A stretch of 64,000 nt of DNA from Phocaeicola_A sp964580305 (GTDB lineage Bacteria; Bacteroidota; Bacteroidia; Bacteroidales; Bacteroidaceae). The first letter of the stretch is position 1, and each line of letters begins with the position of its first letter. The DNA lies in the NCBI GenBank assembly GCA_964580305.1, contig CAZOKL010000001.1, forward strand, positions 1-64,000. The letters are read 5' to 3'. The position numbers and the translations under genes were made by a program. A model generated the notes under the pieces. It was given only the letters and a program-made list of their open reading frames with translations, ran no database searches and had not been told where the DNA came from. Of this stretch, positions 9,112-17,528 are shown in pieces.

Positions 9112-9392
9112 GAGTGCCCTCCTTTCTTTTTTCTGTGCAGGGTGATTTTCCATAACCCCCATGCTGCCAGCACGCTGCCCAGCGTTCCACCCACGGAGAG
9201 GACAAGCGCTTCGCCTCCCAAGTGCGGCAGGGCTTCGAGGAGCCGACGGTTGCTCCCCACTTCCCAACCCAGCAGGAAGAGCAGGGTCCAAATGAGCACG
9301 GTGATGACCTGCGACACACCCCGCACGGCATGTCGGCGCAATACGTATCCGGCTGCGATGCCGGCCAGCATGAATCCGATGACAATGGACAT
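9108..9392 (-). CDS. LysO-family lysine exporter, N-terminal part
   Basis: A 94-residue, mostly hydrophobic protein with about three predicted membrane segments (MSIVIGFMLAGIAAGYVLRR..., VITVLIWTLLFLLGWEVGSN, ALVLSVGGTLGSVLAAWGLW) corresponding to the N-terminal part of LysO. The open frame reaches 9452, but the ATG at 9392 is preferred because a consensus -7 box (TATTTTTG) lies 22 nt upstream of it, inside the longer frame. It is coupled to the C-terminal half by a 4-nt ATGA overlap. Confidence 0.75.
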   Translation of the reverse strand: MSIVIGFMLAGIAAGYVLRRHAVRGVSQVITVLIWTLLFLLGWEVGSNRRLLEALPHLGGEALVLSVGGTLGSVLAAWGLWKITLHRKKKGGHS

Positions 9393-9737
9393 AAGTGTTT
9401 GTTTTGCGAGGCGCAAAAATACGTTTTTTTCTTTAACCTGAAGTGTTCGCACAGCCTCTGTCAGCCGGATTCCGGATGCGGCATGTCAGAAAAGATGTGA
9501 GGTTAACTAATATTAACCAGTCGGGGTGCGTCTTTTGTGCATAAATGTTTATTTTTGAATAAATACAGGGAAAGTTTGTCCCTTTGTTTGAGTACTATAC
9601 ATAAGTTTAGGAAGAATGAAAAGAATCGCACTTCTCTCACCGATGTTTCCCGCAGATGTCTGCCGTGTCGGGGAACTTTCTATGCACTTCCCTTCTTTTT
9701 GTCTGCGAGTTTATTCATCTCTTAATATTCTATTATT
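9393..9737. other. Intergenic region with two divergent promoters
   Basis: This 345-nt gap lies between divergent genes. The minus strand has a -7 box TATTTTTG at 9414-9421 serving lysO. Toward the outer-membrane gene there is only a five-of-six match, TAAGTTTA at 9602-9609, giving a leader of about 120 nt. A small palindrome (GGTTAA...TTAACC) lies near 9502-9519. No gene is recognisable in it. Confidence 0.45.
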
Positions 9738-10241
9738 ATGAAAAGGTTATTTTTGGCACTCTGTCTTTGCGTGATGGCCGTGTGTGCCGGTGCACAGAAT
9801 TTCACTGTGTGGTATGGAATGAATTTGTCCAGGGTCTCCTCCGATTCTGACTCGAAGATGAAATTCCTGAATTTTGGTTTGGAATATGCGGAATCCTTCG
9901 CCGAGTCGTTTGGTTGGGGCGCAGGTGCGGCCTATGTGACCAAGGGTTTTGATGGCTGGAGTCCGGGCTTCATCCAGCTCGATGCAAACTTTCGCTGGAA
10001 CTTCTATCAGAATGCTGGCTACAAGGTGAGCCTTTTGGCTGGCCCGTACTTGGGTTTCATGGTGCTCGATGATGATATGAAAGGCACCAACACCGCAGAC
10101 TTCGGTGTTGGCGTCGGTGCAATGGGCACTTATCGTGACTTCTCCCTGAAGTTGGGCTATGAGTTTGGTTTGACCAATAGTCTTGAAGACCGGAATAGCA
10201 AGTTGCGCGATTTTTACATCCGTCTGGGATACAGCTTTTAG
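9738..10241 (+). CDS. Outer-membrane beta-barrel (porin-like) protein
   Basis: A 167-residue protein with an N-terminal signal peptide (MKRLFLALCLCVMAVCAGA, probable cleavage before QN). Alternating-hydrophobicity strands follow throughout, and the C-terminus ends in an aromatic residue (RLGYSF), as expected for a BamA-inserted barrel. The length suits an eight-stranded OmpX/OmpW-like barrel. Cargo or function is unknown. It is followed directly by a hairpin terminator and appears monocistronic. Confidence 0.75.
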   Translation: MKRLFLALCLCVMAVCAGAQNFTVWYGMNLSRVSSDSDSKMKFLNFGLEYAESFAESFGWGAGAAYVTKGFDGWSPGFIQLDANFRWNFYQNAGYKVSLLAGPYLGFMVLDDDMKGTNTADFGVGVGAMGTYRDFSLKLGYEFGLTNSLEDRNSKLRDFYIRLGYSF

Positions 10242-10248
10242 TAAATTG

Positions 10249-10277
10249 AGCATGGATAATGGACAATTATCCATGCT
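10249..10277 (+). terminator. Terminator after outer-membrane barrel gene
   Basis: A 12-bp perfect stem (10249-10260 with 10266-10277) followed by TAACTTTTTATT. The possible upstream start of rnhB at 10259 falls inside this hairpin, which argues for the later rnhB start. Confidence 0.65.
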
Positions 10278-10294
10278 TAACTTTTTATTATCTT

Positions 10295-10897
10295 ATGTTG
10301 TTACCTTATTTGAATAAAGGTCTTGTGGAGGCCGGATGCGATGAGGCCGGGCGTGGATGCCTGGCAGGAGCCGTGTATGCAGCAGCGGTCATTCTGCCTC
10401 CCGACTTTCAAAACGAGTGGCTCAACGATTCCAAGCAGCTCAGCGAACGTCGGCGCTATGCCCTGCGTGAGATCATTGAACACGAAGCCATAGCTTGGGG
10501 CGTGGGCGTGGTGACGCCCGAGGAAATCGACGAAATCAACATCTTGCGCGCTTCTTTCCTGGCCATGCATCGCGCTGTCGATGTCCTGAAAGTGCGTCCC
10601 GAACATCTGCTCATTGACGGCAATCGCTTCACACCCTATGGTGACACGCCTTACACCACGGTGGTGAAGGGCGACGGTAAATACATGGCCATTGCTGCGG
10701 CCTCCATCCTGGCAAAGACCTACCGCGACGACTATATGAACCGCCTGCATGTCGAATATCCCGTCTATGGCTGGGACGGCAACAAGGGCTATCCTACGAA
10801 AGCTCACCGCGAGGCCATCCGTCGCTATGGCGTTTCGCCCTACCATCGCCGCACATTCAATCTCCTGGGCGATGCACAGCTGTCATTGGGTTTCTGA
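10295..10897 (+). CDS. rnhB: Ribonuclease HII
   Basis: A 200-residue RNase HII, which cuts the RNA strand of RNA-DNA hybrids and removes single misincorporated ribonucleotides. The N-terminal motif CDEAGRGCLAG carries the first two acidic catalytic residues (Asp16, Glu17), and later acidic positions lie in HLLIDGNRF and KTYRDDYM. The ATG at 10295 (MLLPYLNKGLVEAGCDEAGRG) is chosen over 10259 because the earlier codon is inside the terminator hairpin of the preceding gene. Confidence 0.92.
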   Translation: MLLPYLNKGLVEAGCDEAGRGCLAGAVYAAAVILPPDFQNEWLNDSKQLSERRRYALREIIEHEAIAWGVGVVTPEEIDEINILRASFLAMHRAVDVLKVRPEHLLIDGNRFTPYGDTPYTTVVKGDGKYMAIAAASILAKTYRDDYMNRLHVEYPVYGWDGNKGYPTKAHREAIRRYGVSPYHRRTFNLLGDAQLSLGF

Positions 10898-10968
10898 CAC
10901 CGTTTTCTCCGGGTCGATGTCGAGAGGCGGACGAATTGTTCTTTTGGGCGTATTTTCTTTCTTTCATT

Positions 10969-11001
10969 CTTGTAATTATTACGGATAAATATTTAAATTT
11001 G
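10969..11001 (+). promoter_or_regulatory. cydAB promoter
   Basis: A -7 box TAAATTTG at 10994-11001 (exact TAnnTTTG) and a -33-like CTTG at 10969-10972 with a 21-nt spacer, ahead of cydA by about 34 nt. Confidence 0.6.
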
Positions 11002-11035
11002 TTCTAATGAAGTTTAACCCAAATCTCTCATAAAC

Positions 11036-12607
11036 ATGTTAGAACAAATCAACGCATCACTCATCGACTGGTCGCGGGCACAGTTCGCTCTGACAGCGAT
11101 GTTCCACTGGCTCTTTGTGCCGCTCACGTTGGGGCTGGCTCTGCTGATGGGCATCATGGAAACGCTCTATGTCACTACGGGCAAGGAGCACTGGAAACGC
11201 TACACGAAGTTCTGGATGAAGATTTTCGGTATTAATTTCGTCATCGGCGTAGCCACGGGACTGATTCTGGAGTTCGAGTTCGGAACAAACTGGAGTAACT
11301 ACTCGTGGTTCGTGGGCGACATCTTCGGTGCACCGCTGGCCATTGAAGGCATTCTTGCCTTCTTTCTTGAAGCCACGTTTGTGGCTGTCATGTTCTTTGG
11401 TTGGGGCCGTGTGAGCAAACGTTTCCACCTCGTGTCCACTTGGCTTACGGGCGTGGGCGCCGCCATCTCGGCCTGGTGGATTCTGGTAGCCAACTCGTGG
11501 ATGCAGCATCCCGTGGGCATGACGTTCAATCCCGACACGATGCGCAATGAGATGCAGGCGGTCGGAAGTTTCTGGGAAGTGGCTTTCTCCGACGTGGCTG
11601 TCGTCAAATATCTGCACACCGTGCTGAGCTGTTGGGTGCTGGGTGCTGTGTTTGTGGTGGGCATTGCATGCTGGTATTTGCTCAAGAAGCGTCATGAGCA
11701 GATGGCACTTTCGAGCATCAGGATTGCCGCCATTTTCGGTCTCTTTTCTTCACTGATTGTGGCCATGACGGGCGATACATCGGCCTACAAGGTGGCTCAG
11801 ACACAACCCATGAAGCTCGCTGCCATCGAGGGACTCTATGAAGGAGGCACACAGCAAGGACTTACGGTCATCGGTCTGCTCAATCCGTCGAAAGAGCGTC
11901 ATGACGACGGTGTCGAGCCATTTCTTTTTGAGTGGAAAATGCCATACGTTCTCTCATTTCTGGCCACGCGCGACCTGGACGGCTATGTGCCGGGCATTAA
12001 TGACATCATTGCGGGTGGTTACACGCAGCCTGACGGCACCACCGCTCTTTCGGCAACTGAAAAGATGAACAAAGGACGTCAGGCACTCGAGATTCTCGAT
12101 GCCTATCGCCTGTTGAAACAAAGCGGTGACGAACAGACGGCAGCCGAGTTGCTGCCTCGTCTGGAACACAATGTGAAATATATGGGCTATGGTTATGTTG
12201 ACGATGCTGCACAACTGGTGCCCAATGTGCCGCTCAACTTTTATGCTTTCCGCGTCATGGTGGGATTGGGATGTTACTTCATTCTCTTTTTTGCTGTCAT
12301 CTTATTCCTTATATATAAGAAGCGCATGGCAAATGTGCGCTGGATGCAGTGGGTAGGACTGTGGACCATCCCCTTGGCCTACATTGCCGGTCAGGCCGGT
12401 TGGATTGTGGCCGAAGTCGGCCGTCAGCCATGGGCCATTCAGGACTTGCTTCCGGTGAATGCCGCCGTTTCGGCCGTACCCGTTGAATCAGTTCGCACCA
12501 CGTTTTTTCTTTTCTTTGTGGTGTTTACCGTGGTGTTGGCCGCAGGCATCGGCATCACGTTGCGCATCATCAAGAAAGGGCCGGAGCAGTTGACAACTCA
12601 GAATTGA
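11036..12607 (+). CDS. cydA: Cytochrome bd quinol oxidase subunit I
   Basis: A 523-residue polytopic membrane protein of the bd-type terminal oxidase. His24 in MFHWLFVPLTLG matches the high-spin haem ligand region. The signature GWIVAEVGRQPW lies near residues 455-466, and the periplasmic Q-loop is fairly long. The enzyme oxidises quinol and reduces O2 to water with very high affinity. In anaerobic Bacteroidota it supports growth in nanomolar oxygen and removes oxygen. It forms an operon with cydB; no cydX-like small subunit or cydCD exporter was found nearby. Confidence 0.95.
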   Translation: MLEQINASLIDWSRAQFALTAMFHWLFVPLTLGLALLMGIMETLYVTTGKEHWKRYTKFWMKIFGINFVIGVATGLILEFEFGTNWSNYSWFVGDIFGAPLAIEGILAFFLEATFVAVMFFGWGRVSKRFHLVSTWLTGVGAAISAWWILVANSWMQHPVGMTFNPDTMRNEMQAVGSFWEVAFSDVAVVKYLHTVLSCWVLGAVFVVGIACWYLLKKRHEQMALSSIRIAAIFGLFSSLIVAMTGDTSAYKVAQTQPMKLAAIEGLYEGGTQQGLTVIGLLNPSKERHDDGVEPFLFEWKMPYVLSFLATRDLDGYVPGINDIIAGGYTQPDGTTALSATEKMNKGRQALEILDAYRLLKQSGDEQTAAELLPRLEHNVKYMGYGYVDDAAQLVPNVPLNFYAFRVMVGLGCYFILFFAVILFLIYKKRMANVRWMQWVGLWTIPLAYIAGQAGWIVAEVGRQPWAIQDLLPVNAAVSAVPVESVRTTFFLFFVVFTVVLAAGIGITLRIIKKGPEQLTTQN

Positions 12608-12680
12608 TTATTGGCATTCTTGCTCCCGTGCCATTATTTACATTACTATCTATAACTTAATTGTCAATTAAACAAGTCAC

Positions 12681-13829
12681 ATGGAAACATATAGCTGTTT
12701 ACAACATTATTGGTGGTTCCTCATCTCGCTGTTGGGTGGACTGCTGGTGTTCCTGCTTTTCGTGCAAGGTGGAAACTCGTTGCTCTTCCAGTTGGGCAAG
12801 ACCGACGAAGAGCGCTCCTTGCTTATCAATGCCACCGGACGTAAGTGGGAGTTCACCTTCACCACATTGGTGACGTTTGGAGGTGCTTTTTTCGCATCTT
12901 TTCCGTTGTTTTATAGCACCAGCTTTGGCGGTGCCTATTGGGCATGGATGCTTATCCTTTTTTCGTTTGTGTTGCAAGCCGTGTCTTATGAGTTTCAGTC
13001 AAACATGAGTAGTCTGCTTGGCAAGAGGGTCTACCAGAGTTTCCTCGTGTTCAACGGCATTCTCGGTCCGCTGCTTCTTGGTGCGGCTGTGGCCACTTTC
13101 TTCACCGGCTCGAATTTTGTGGTGGACAAGGGTAACATGAGCGACTTATCCATGCCTGTTATCAGCCGTTGGGCCAACAGCTGGCATGGTATTGACATTC
13201 TGTTTAACATCTGGAATTGGGTGCTCGGCATTGCAGTCTATTATCTTTCACGAGTGTTGGGAGGTCTCTACTTCCTGAACCGTATTGGCGACAATACGCT
13301 TCTTGACCGTTGTCGCCGCCGTTTGTTTGGTGACGCGTTGGCATTCCTCGTGTTCTTCTTGGCTTTTCTTGTCTGCATCATGGTGAGTGACGGCTTTGCA
13401 GTCAATCCTGTGACGCAGGAAATCTACATGGAACCTTTCAAGTATTTGAACAACTTCCTTGCCATGCCGGTTGTGCTGGCTGTTTTTCTGGTGGGTGTGG
13501 TGCTTGTGCTGGTTGGTATGGGCAAAGGCGTGTTTTCCGCAACTCCCCGTCGTGGCATTTGGTTTGCCGGCATAGGCACGGTGCTCACGGTGATGGCGCT
13601 GCTGCTTTGTGTCGGTTGGAACAACACCGCATACTATCCTTCACTCGTCGATTTGCAAAGTTCGCTCACCATTGCTAACAGTTCGTCCAGTCCTTTCACG
13701 CTTGAGGTGATGGCTTATGTTTCCATCCTAATCCCCTTTGTGCTTGCCTACATTATTTATGCCTGGCGTGCCTTGGAGCGGAAACCAATCACCCGTGAGG
13801 AACTGAAGAATGACGATCATGCCTATTGA
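12681..13829 (+). CDS. cydB: Cytochrome bd quinol oxidase subunit II
   Basis: A 382-residue membrane protein with about nine hydrophobic segments. It starts METYSCLQHYWWFLISLLGGLLVFLLFVQGGNSLLF, with the early QGG motif common to CydB. It pairs with CydA to form the haem-bearing oxidase core. The start lies 73 nt after the cydA stop, and the gene ends 33 nt before a long hairpin shared with the convergent GH105 gene. Confidence 0.92.
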   Translation: METYSCLQHYWWFLISLLGGLLVFLLFVQGGNSLLFQLGKTDEERSLLINATGRKWEFTFTTLVTFGGAFFASFPLFYSTSFGGAYWAWMLILFSFVLQAVSYEFQSNMSSLLGKRVYQSFLVFNGILGPLLLGAAVATFFTGSNFVVDKGNMSDLSMPVISRWANSWHGIDILFNIWNWVLGIAVYYLSRVLGGLYFLNRIGDNTLLDRCRRRLFGDALAFLVFFLAFLVCIMVSDGFAVNPVTQEIYMEPFKYLNNFLAMPVVLAVFLVGVVLVLVGMGKGVFSATPRRGIWFAGIGTVLTVMALLLCVGWNNTAYYPSLVDLQSSLTIANSSSSPFTLEVMAYVSILIPFVLAYIIYAWRALERKPITREELKNDDHAY

Positions 13830-13862
13830 CGGCTGAACGCTTGCGCATTATCCAATACAATT

Positions 13863-13914
13863 ATGGGACTATATCAAAGCTCAAATTAATAATCTGTGTT
13901 TTGATGTAGTCCCA
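13863..13914. terminator. Bidirectional terminator between cydB and GH105 gene
   Basis: A 16-bp inverted repeat (13863-13878 with 13899-13914, one G-T pair) with an AT-rich loop of 20 nt, between convergent genes. No long T-run follows, so termination strength is uncertain. Confidence 0.6.
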
Positions 13915-13983
13915 TTACTTTGTCAATGCTCGTGGGTCAGCCCCGTATCACCACCATATAATTGCCATTGATGTAAGGAACGG

Positions 13984-15354
13984 CTATTTAGCTTGACGTT
14001 GCATATCTTCATATTCCACGGAGGCCATGATAAACGTGCCGATGGCCTTGCCTTCATTTTCCACCACCGTCACGTCTTTGCCACAGAGATAGTAGTTCGC
14101 CGTGCCTGTGCGTGACGGGTTATTCTTTGGCCCCAGACCAGCTGAGGCACATACCTGTATGATGTCGGTCTTGCCTTCCTGCTCGCGGATGAATGTATTC
14201 AGCAAGCCCTGGTAGGCTTTTTCGGCCACAGGCATGTAAGTGGCTTTGTCGAGCAACCCCAAACGTATACCTTTCAAAAAGGCATAAGTGAAGATGCTTG
14301 AAGCTGAAGCCTCGAGATAGTTGGCGTTGGTGCCTACATTGTAAGTCTGTCCGTCGACAGTGTCACCCTCACCGTCACCTTTCATCGTGGCATCATATTG
14401 CAACAACTGATACCACACACCGCTTTCCTGATCCTGCCAGCGAGCCACTCCGGCTGCCACTTGTTGCAGGATGCTGTCAACGGCAGCCTGGTCTGGATGT
14501 TCCTTCGGCATGAACTCAAGCACGTCGACCAATGCGGCAAAATACCAACCCATGCCCCGTGCCCAGAACTCCTTGCTGCATCCCTTGAAGGGCTCCTCCA
14601 GGTTGGCCCAGAAAGAATCGGGAGCATCTGGCGTGGCTGACCATGCATGATAGTTCAGCTGTTTCTCAGGGTTGTAAGTAAAGCGATGGATGGTTTTGAA
14701 CTGCAGAGCAATGTCGCTCCAGCTCTCCGCATTGTTCTCCACGCTGTCGGTTCCAAACATGTGTTGCCACTGTGCATAGATGGGCGAACCCATGAAAAGT
14801 CCGTCGAGCCACATTTGGTTGGGATAAATAGCCTTATGATAGAATCCACCGGCACCGGGCAGTTCTTTGGCGATGCGCTGGTGATTGTACTTGAGCGTGT
14901 TGCGGATGAGAGTTGCGGCGTTACGATAACGTTCGGCGTCGACCGTATTTCCCTTGCGCATCTCCTCTTTGTAGAGAGTGAAATAGATGTTGCCTGCAGG
15001 GAGGTCATCAATGTTGCTCGGGCGGAGGGCCGATGTGCCTTTCTTGTTAAGTATCATCGAGCCGTCAGCGTTGGTGTTGTAGTCGGCAAATGCCTTGACG
15101 GCATCATAATATTCTGTTCTCTCGGGATACATAGTCCATGCTTTCAGAACGGCATTGGCCACGAGGCCTGACACATAGTCCCAACCTGTGCTATCGAGCT
15201 TGGCCTGATAATGACGGTTACAATAAAAGTTACCCAAACCGTGCGACTCTACCATGCGCTGCGAATAGGGCGCAGGCATCTCCCGCTTTTCCGAAATGCA
15301 TGCTCCGAGCAGCAGGAAAAAGAGAAGTAAGTAAACGACGTACTTTTTTTTCAT
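13984..15354 (-). CDS. GH105 unsaturated rhamnogalacturonyl/glucuronyl hydrolase, lipoprotein
   Basis: A 456-residue lipoprotein (lipobox LLGAC, Cys19). The rest matches GH105, (alpha/alpha)6-barrel hydrolases that remove the unsaturated uronic acid left at the non-reducing end by polysaccharide lyases. Family landmarks include QMWLDGLFMGSPIYAQW and ARGMGWYFAALVDVLE. The start is set at 15354 (MKKKYVVYLLLFF), as the longer frame to 15417 adds a non-signal sequence ahead of the signal peptide. Its natural substrates are the products of PL1-type pectate lyases, which are encoded at 32-35 kb here, so it probably belongs to the same degradation pathway despite the separation. Confidence 0.85.
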   Translation of the reverse strand: MKKKYVVYLLLFFLLLGACISEKREMPAPYSQRMVESHGLGNFYCNRHYQAKLDSTGWDYVSGLVANAVLKAWTMYPERTEYYDAVKAFADYNTNADGSMILNKKGTSALRPSNIDDLPAGNIYFTLYKEEMRKGNTVDAERYRNAATLIRNTLKYNHQRIAKELPGAGGFYHKAIYPNQMWLDGLFMGSPIYAQWQHMFGTDSVENNAESWSDIALQFKTIHRFTYNPEKQLNYHAWSATPDAPDSFWANLEEPFKGCSKEFWARGMGWYFAALVDVLEFMPKEHPDQAAVDSILQQVAAGVARWQDQESGVWYQLLQYDATMKGDGEGDTVDGQTYNVGTNANYLEASASSIFTYAFLKGIRLGLLDKATYMPVAEKAYQGLLNTFIREQEGKTDIIQVCASAGLGPKNNPSRTGTANYYLCGKDVTVVENEGKAIGTFIMASVEYEDMQRQAK

Positions 15355-15413
15355 AGTGTTATGGATTTGAAGTTTAAAATGTGTCAGTTTATTGGATGTC
15401 AATTTATAAAAGG

Positions 15414-16403
15414 TCAATACCTGGTCTTGTCCTTAGCCAGTACCATTGCGCGTTCCATAAAGAAGCGGTAGGCGTTCACTGAGAGGGCATAAACGACGAA
15501 AGCAGAGAAGAAGCCGACAAGGGCATCAATGAGGTAGTGTGCCTGGATGTAGACCGTCGCACAGCAGAGCAGCACATAGAAAGGCATTAACACGAACAGC
15601 AACACACGATTGTGTGTGCGCGTAGCCAGAATCATAAGAATTGTCGATATGCCCACGTGCGAGCTGGGAAATGCAGCCGTGGGGCGTTCACCGGCTTTCT
15701 GTGACATTTCCACCAACTCGTAGAAGAAGCCTTCACTGTTTTCCAAATCAGAGAGCAGGGTGGAGTTATGGTTGAAATAATCGCCTACAGCGGGAAAATG
15801 CCCCAATGCAACCTCATCAAACCCGATTGCGGGAAAATAATATTGCGGACCGGTCACAGGGACGAATATATATATAAGGTAATAGATGAAGAATGAAGTG
15901 AGCACTACGAAAGCTGTACGGTTGAACTCGGCATAGCGAGCAAAGAAATAGAAAAGCACGACAGCAATAATCATGGGATAGTATGCGAAATAACCCATAT
16001 TAAACGCCTCACTGAACCATATCGACGGGCAAAGACGGCTGAACTCAATGGCCGGTTGACAACCGAAGAGCACTTGTTCCGTGTGGGCGAAAATGTGGTC
16101 AAGATTGGGGAAAAGGCGGTTGAATTCATACGTGTCTGGATACCAATAGATAAGCAGCGACAACTGGAACAGCACACGCAGGAAACCTGTCAGTTTGCAC
16201 GGGCGGTATTGATAGAGGAACATCAGCAACACTGTTCCAAAAGCAATGCCGACGCGTTGGAACACCATCGTTACGGGGTGATCCATGTTCTCGTGGAGAA
16301 TAATAATCATGAGAGTGGTCAATGCGTTGTATGCCATACTTACCACTTCGATAGGAAACAGGCCTTGGCGTGCTTCCGTGCGTTTTAAAAGTTCTAAAGC
16401 CAT
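15414..16403 (-). CDS. PAP2-superfamily membrane protein (Aur1/Ipt1-like)
   Basis: A 329-residue integral membrane protein with about seven hydrophobic segments. It has PAP2 phosphatase/transferase motifs: KAGERPTAAFPSSHVGIS (KX6RP-like and PSGH-like) and, ~40 residues later, VYIQAHYLIDALVG (HX3D). The long spaced N-terminal helices resemble inositol-phosphotransferase-type PAP2 proteins, so a lipid head-group transferase or phosphatase are both possible; which one cannot be decided. It overlaps the upstream epimerase gene by 10 nt, indicating joint translation. Confidence 0.75.
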   Translation of the reverse strand: MALELLKRTEARQGLFPIEVVSMAYNALTTLMIIILHENMDHPVTMVFQRVGIAFGTVLLMFLYQYRPCKLTGFLRVLFQLSLLIYWYPDTYEFNRLFPNLDHIFAHTEQVLFGCQPAIEFSRLCPSIWFSEAFNMGYFAYYPMIIAVVLFYFFARYAEFNRTAFVVLTSFFIYYLIYIFVPVTGPQYYFPAIGFDEVALGHFPAVGDYFNHNSTLLSDLENSEGFFYELVEMSQKAGERPTAAFPSSHVGISTILMILATRTHNRVLLFVLMPFYVLLCCATVYIQAHYLIDALVGFFSAFVVYALSVNAYRFFMERAMVLAKDKTRY

Positions 16404-17398
16404 TCTTCTTTTTTATACCAGGCGATGCTTTCTTTCACACCACGTTCGAGGTCGTATTCGGGCTGATAACCCAATTCGTCGACCAACGGACGGATGTCGC
16501 ATTGCCAATTACGTTGTTTCATTATGTTATACTTGTCTCTGTTTAGAGTGCAGTTCTTCCCCATCCATCCGGTCACAGTCTCAGCAAGGGTCGAGACGCA
16601 GCGCAATACGTTCAAAGGCAATGTGATTCGAACGACAAAACGGCGTCCTAATTCGTGACATATATAGTTCGAGAAAGTGCGACTGCTATACACCCGCCCA
16701 TCGCTGACAAAGTATGTCCGGCACGTAACCCTGCGGTCAATGGCGCGAAAAACGGCCTGTACCAGATCTTTCACAAAGACGAACGTGAGATCCTGCCTGC
16801 GGAAACCTGCGGCAACATCCACATGACGGTCAATGCTCTGAACCAGGAGGAAATAATCGCGTTCGCGTGGGCCGTAGACGCCCGTGGGACGGAAGATGAT
16901 GTAGGGAAAGTCTGGAAATGCCTGCAAGAACTGTTCGGCCTTGAGTTTGCTCTTGCCATAGGCGGTATTGGGACAGGGAATGTCTTGTTCGGTGATGGGA
17001 GCATAATCCTGTTCGTGGACTGGCCCATAGACGCTCAACGAACTGATGAAGATAAACTGCTGCGGCTTCATGTCCAGGTCGGCTAGTGAACGAACCAGAT
17101 GGCAAGTACCCTGATGATTGACGCGGTCGAAATCATCCTTGTGCCGACACTTGGTCGCTCCGGCACAATGAATCACATAGTCCCACGCTCCGAGTTTGTC
17201 TCGGAAACGAAGAAGTTGCCGTTTTAGCACGTCGGGGTGATTCAGGTCAAGCTCCGCAAAGCGGATGCGGCTGTCATGCAGATAGGCATGGCTGCTCGAT
17301 GCACGGACACCTGCCCACGTCTCCATTCCACGGCGGAGAGCTTCCTCCACCATGAAACTACCGATGAAGCCGCTGGCTCCGGTAATGAGTATCTTCAT
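16394..17398 (-). CDS. NAD(P)-dependent epimerase/dehydratase (extended SDR)
   Basis: A 334-residue extended short-chain dehydrogenase/reductase. The dinucleotide loop is TGASGFIG (6-13) and the catalytic YxxxK is Tyr147-Lys151 (YGKSK), preceded by the FISSLSVYG serine region. The family includes nucleotide-sugar epimerases, dehydratases and 3-beta-HSD-like enzymes; the substrate is not deducible. Its tight overlap with the PAP2 protein suggests a shared role in lipid or cell-envelope glycan synthesis, which is inference. A consensus -7 box precedes it. Confidence 0.8.
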   Translation of the reverse strand: MKILITGASGFIGSFMVEEALRRGMETWAGVRASSSHAYLHDSRIRFAELDLNHPDVLKRQLLRFRDKLGAWDYVIHCAGATKCRHKDDFDRVNHQGTCHLVRSLADLDMKPQQFIFISSLSVYGPVHEQDYAPITEQDIPCPNTAYGKSKLKAEQFLQAFPDFPYIIFRPTGVYGPRERDYFLLVQSIDRHVDVAAGFRRQDLTFVFVKDLVQAVFRAIDRRVTCRTYFVSDGRVYSSRTFSNYICHELGRRFVVRITLPLNVLRCVSTLAETVTGWMGKNCTLNRDKYNIMKQRNWQCDIRPLVDELGYQPEYDLERGVKESIAWYKKEEWL

Positions 17399-17420
17399 TC
17401 TTGCTGTTACAAAATCGCTG

Positions 17421-17428
17421 CAAAGATA
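17421..17428 (-). promoter_or_regulatory. -7 promoter box for SDR-PAP2 operon
   Basis: TATCTTTG followed by CA on the minus strand, an exact TAnnTTTG match, 22 nt ahead of the SDR start. Confidence 0.6.
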
Positions 17429-17528
17429 CTACATCTTCCTGAAATATGCGGTTTTTATACTTGAACTATCGAGGAAAATCGTTTACTTTGTGTATATTAA
17501 AGTTTCTTCAAATAAAAAAACGAACCTT

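Noticed and set aside
10259..10294. Earlier rnhB start
   Set aside because: The ATG lies inside the terminator hairpin of the preceding gene and adds residues not seen in RNase HII.
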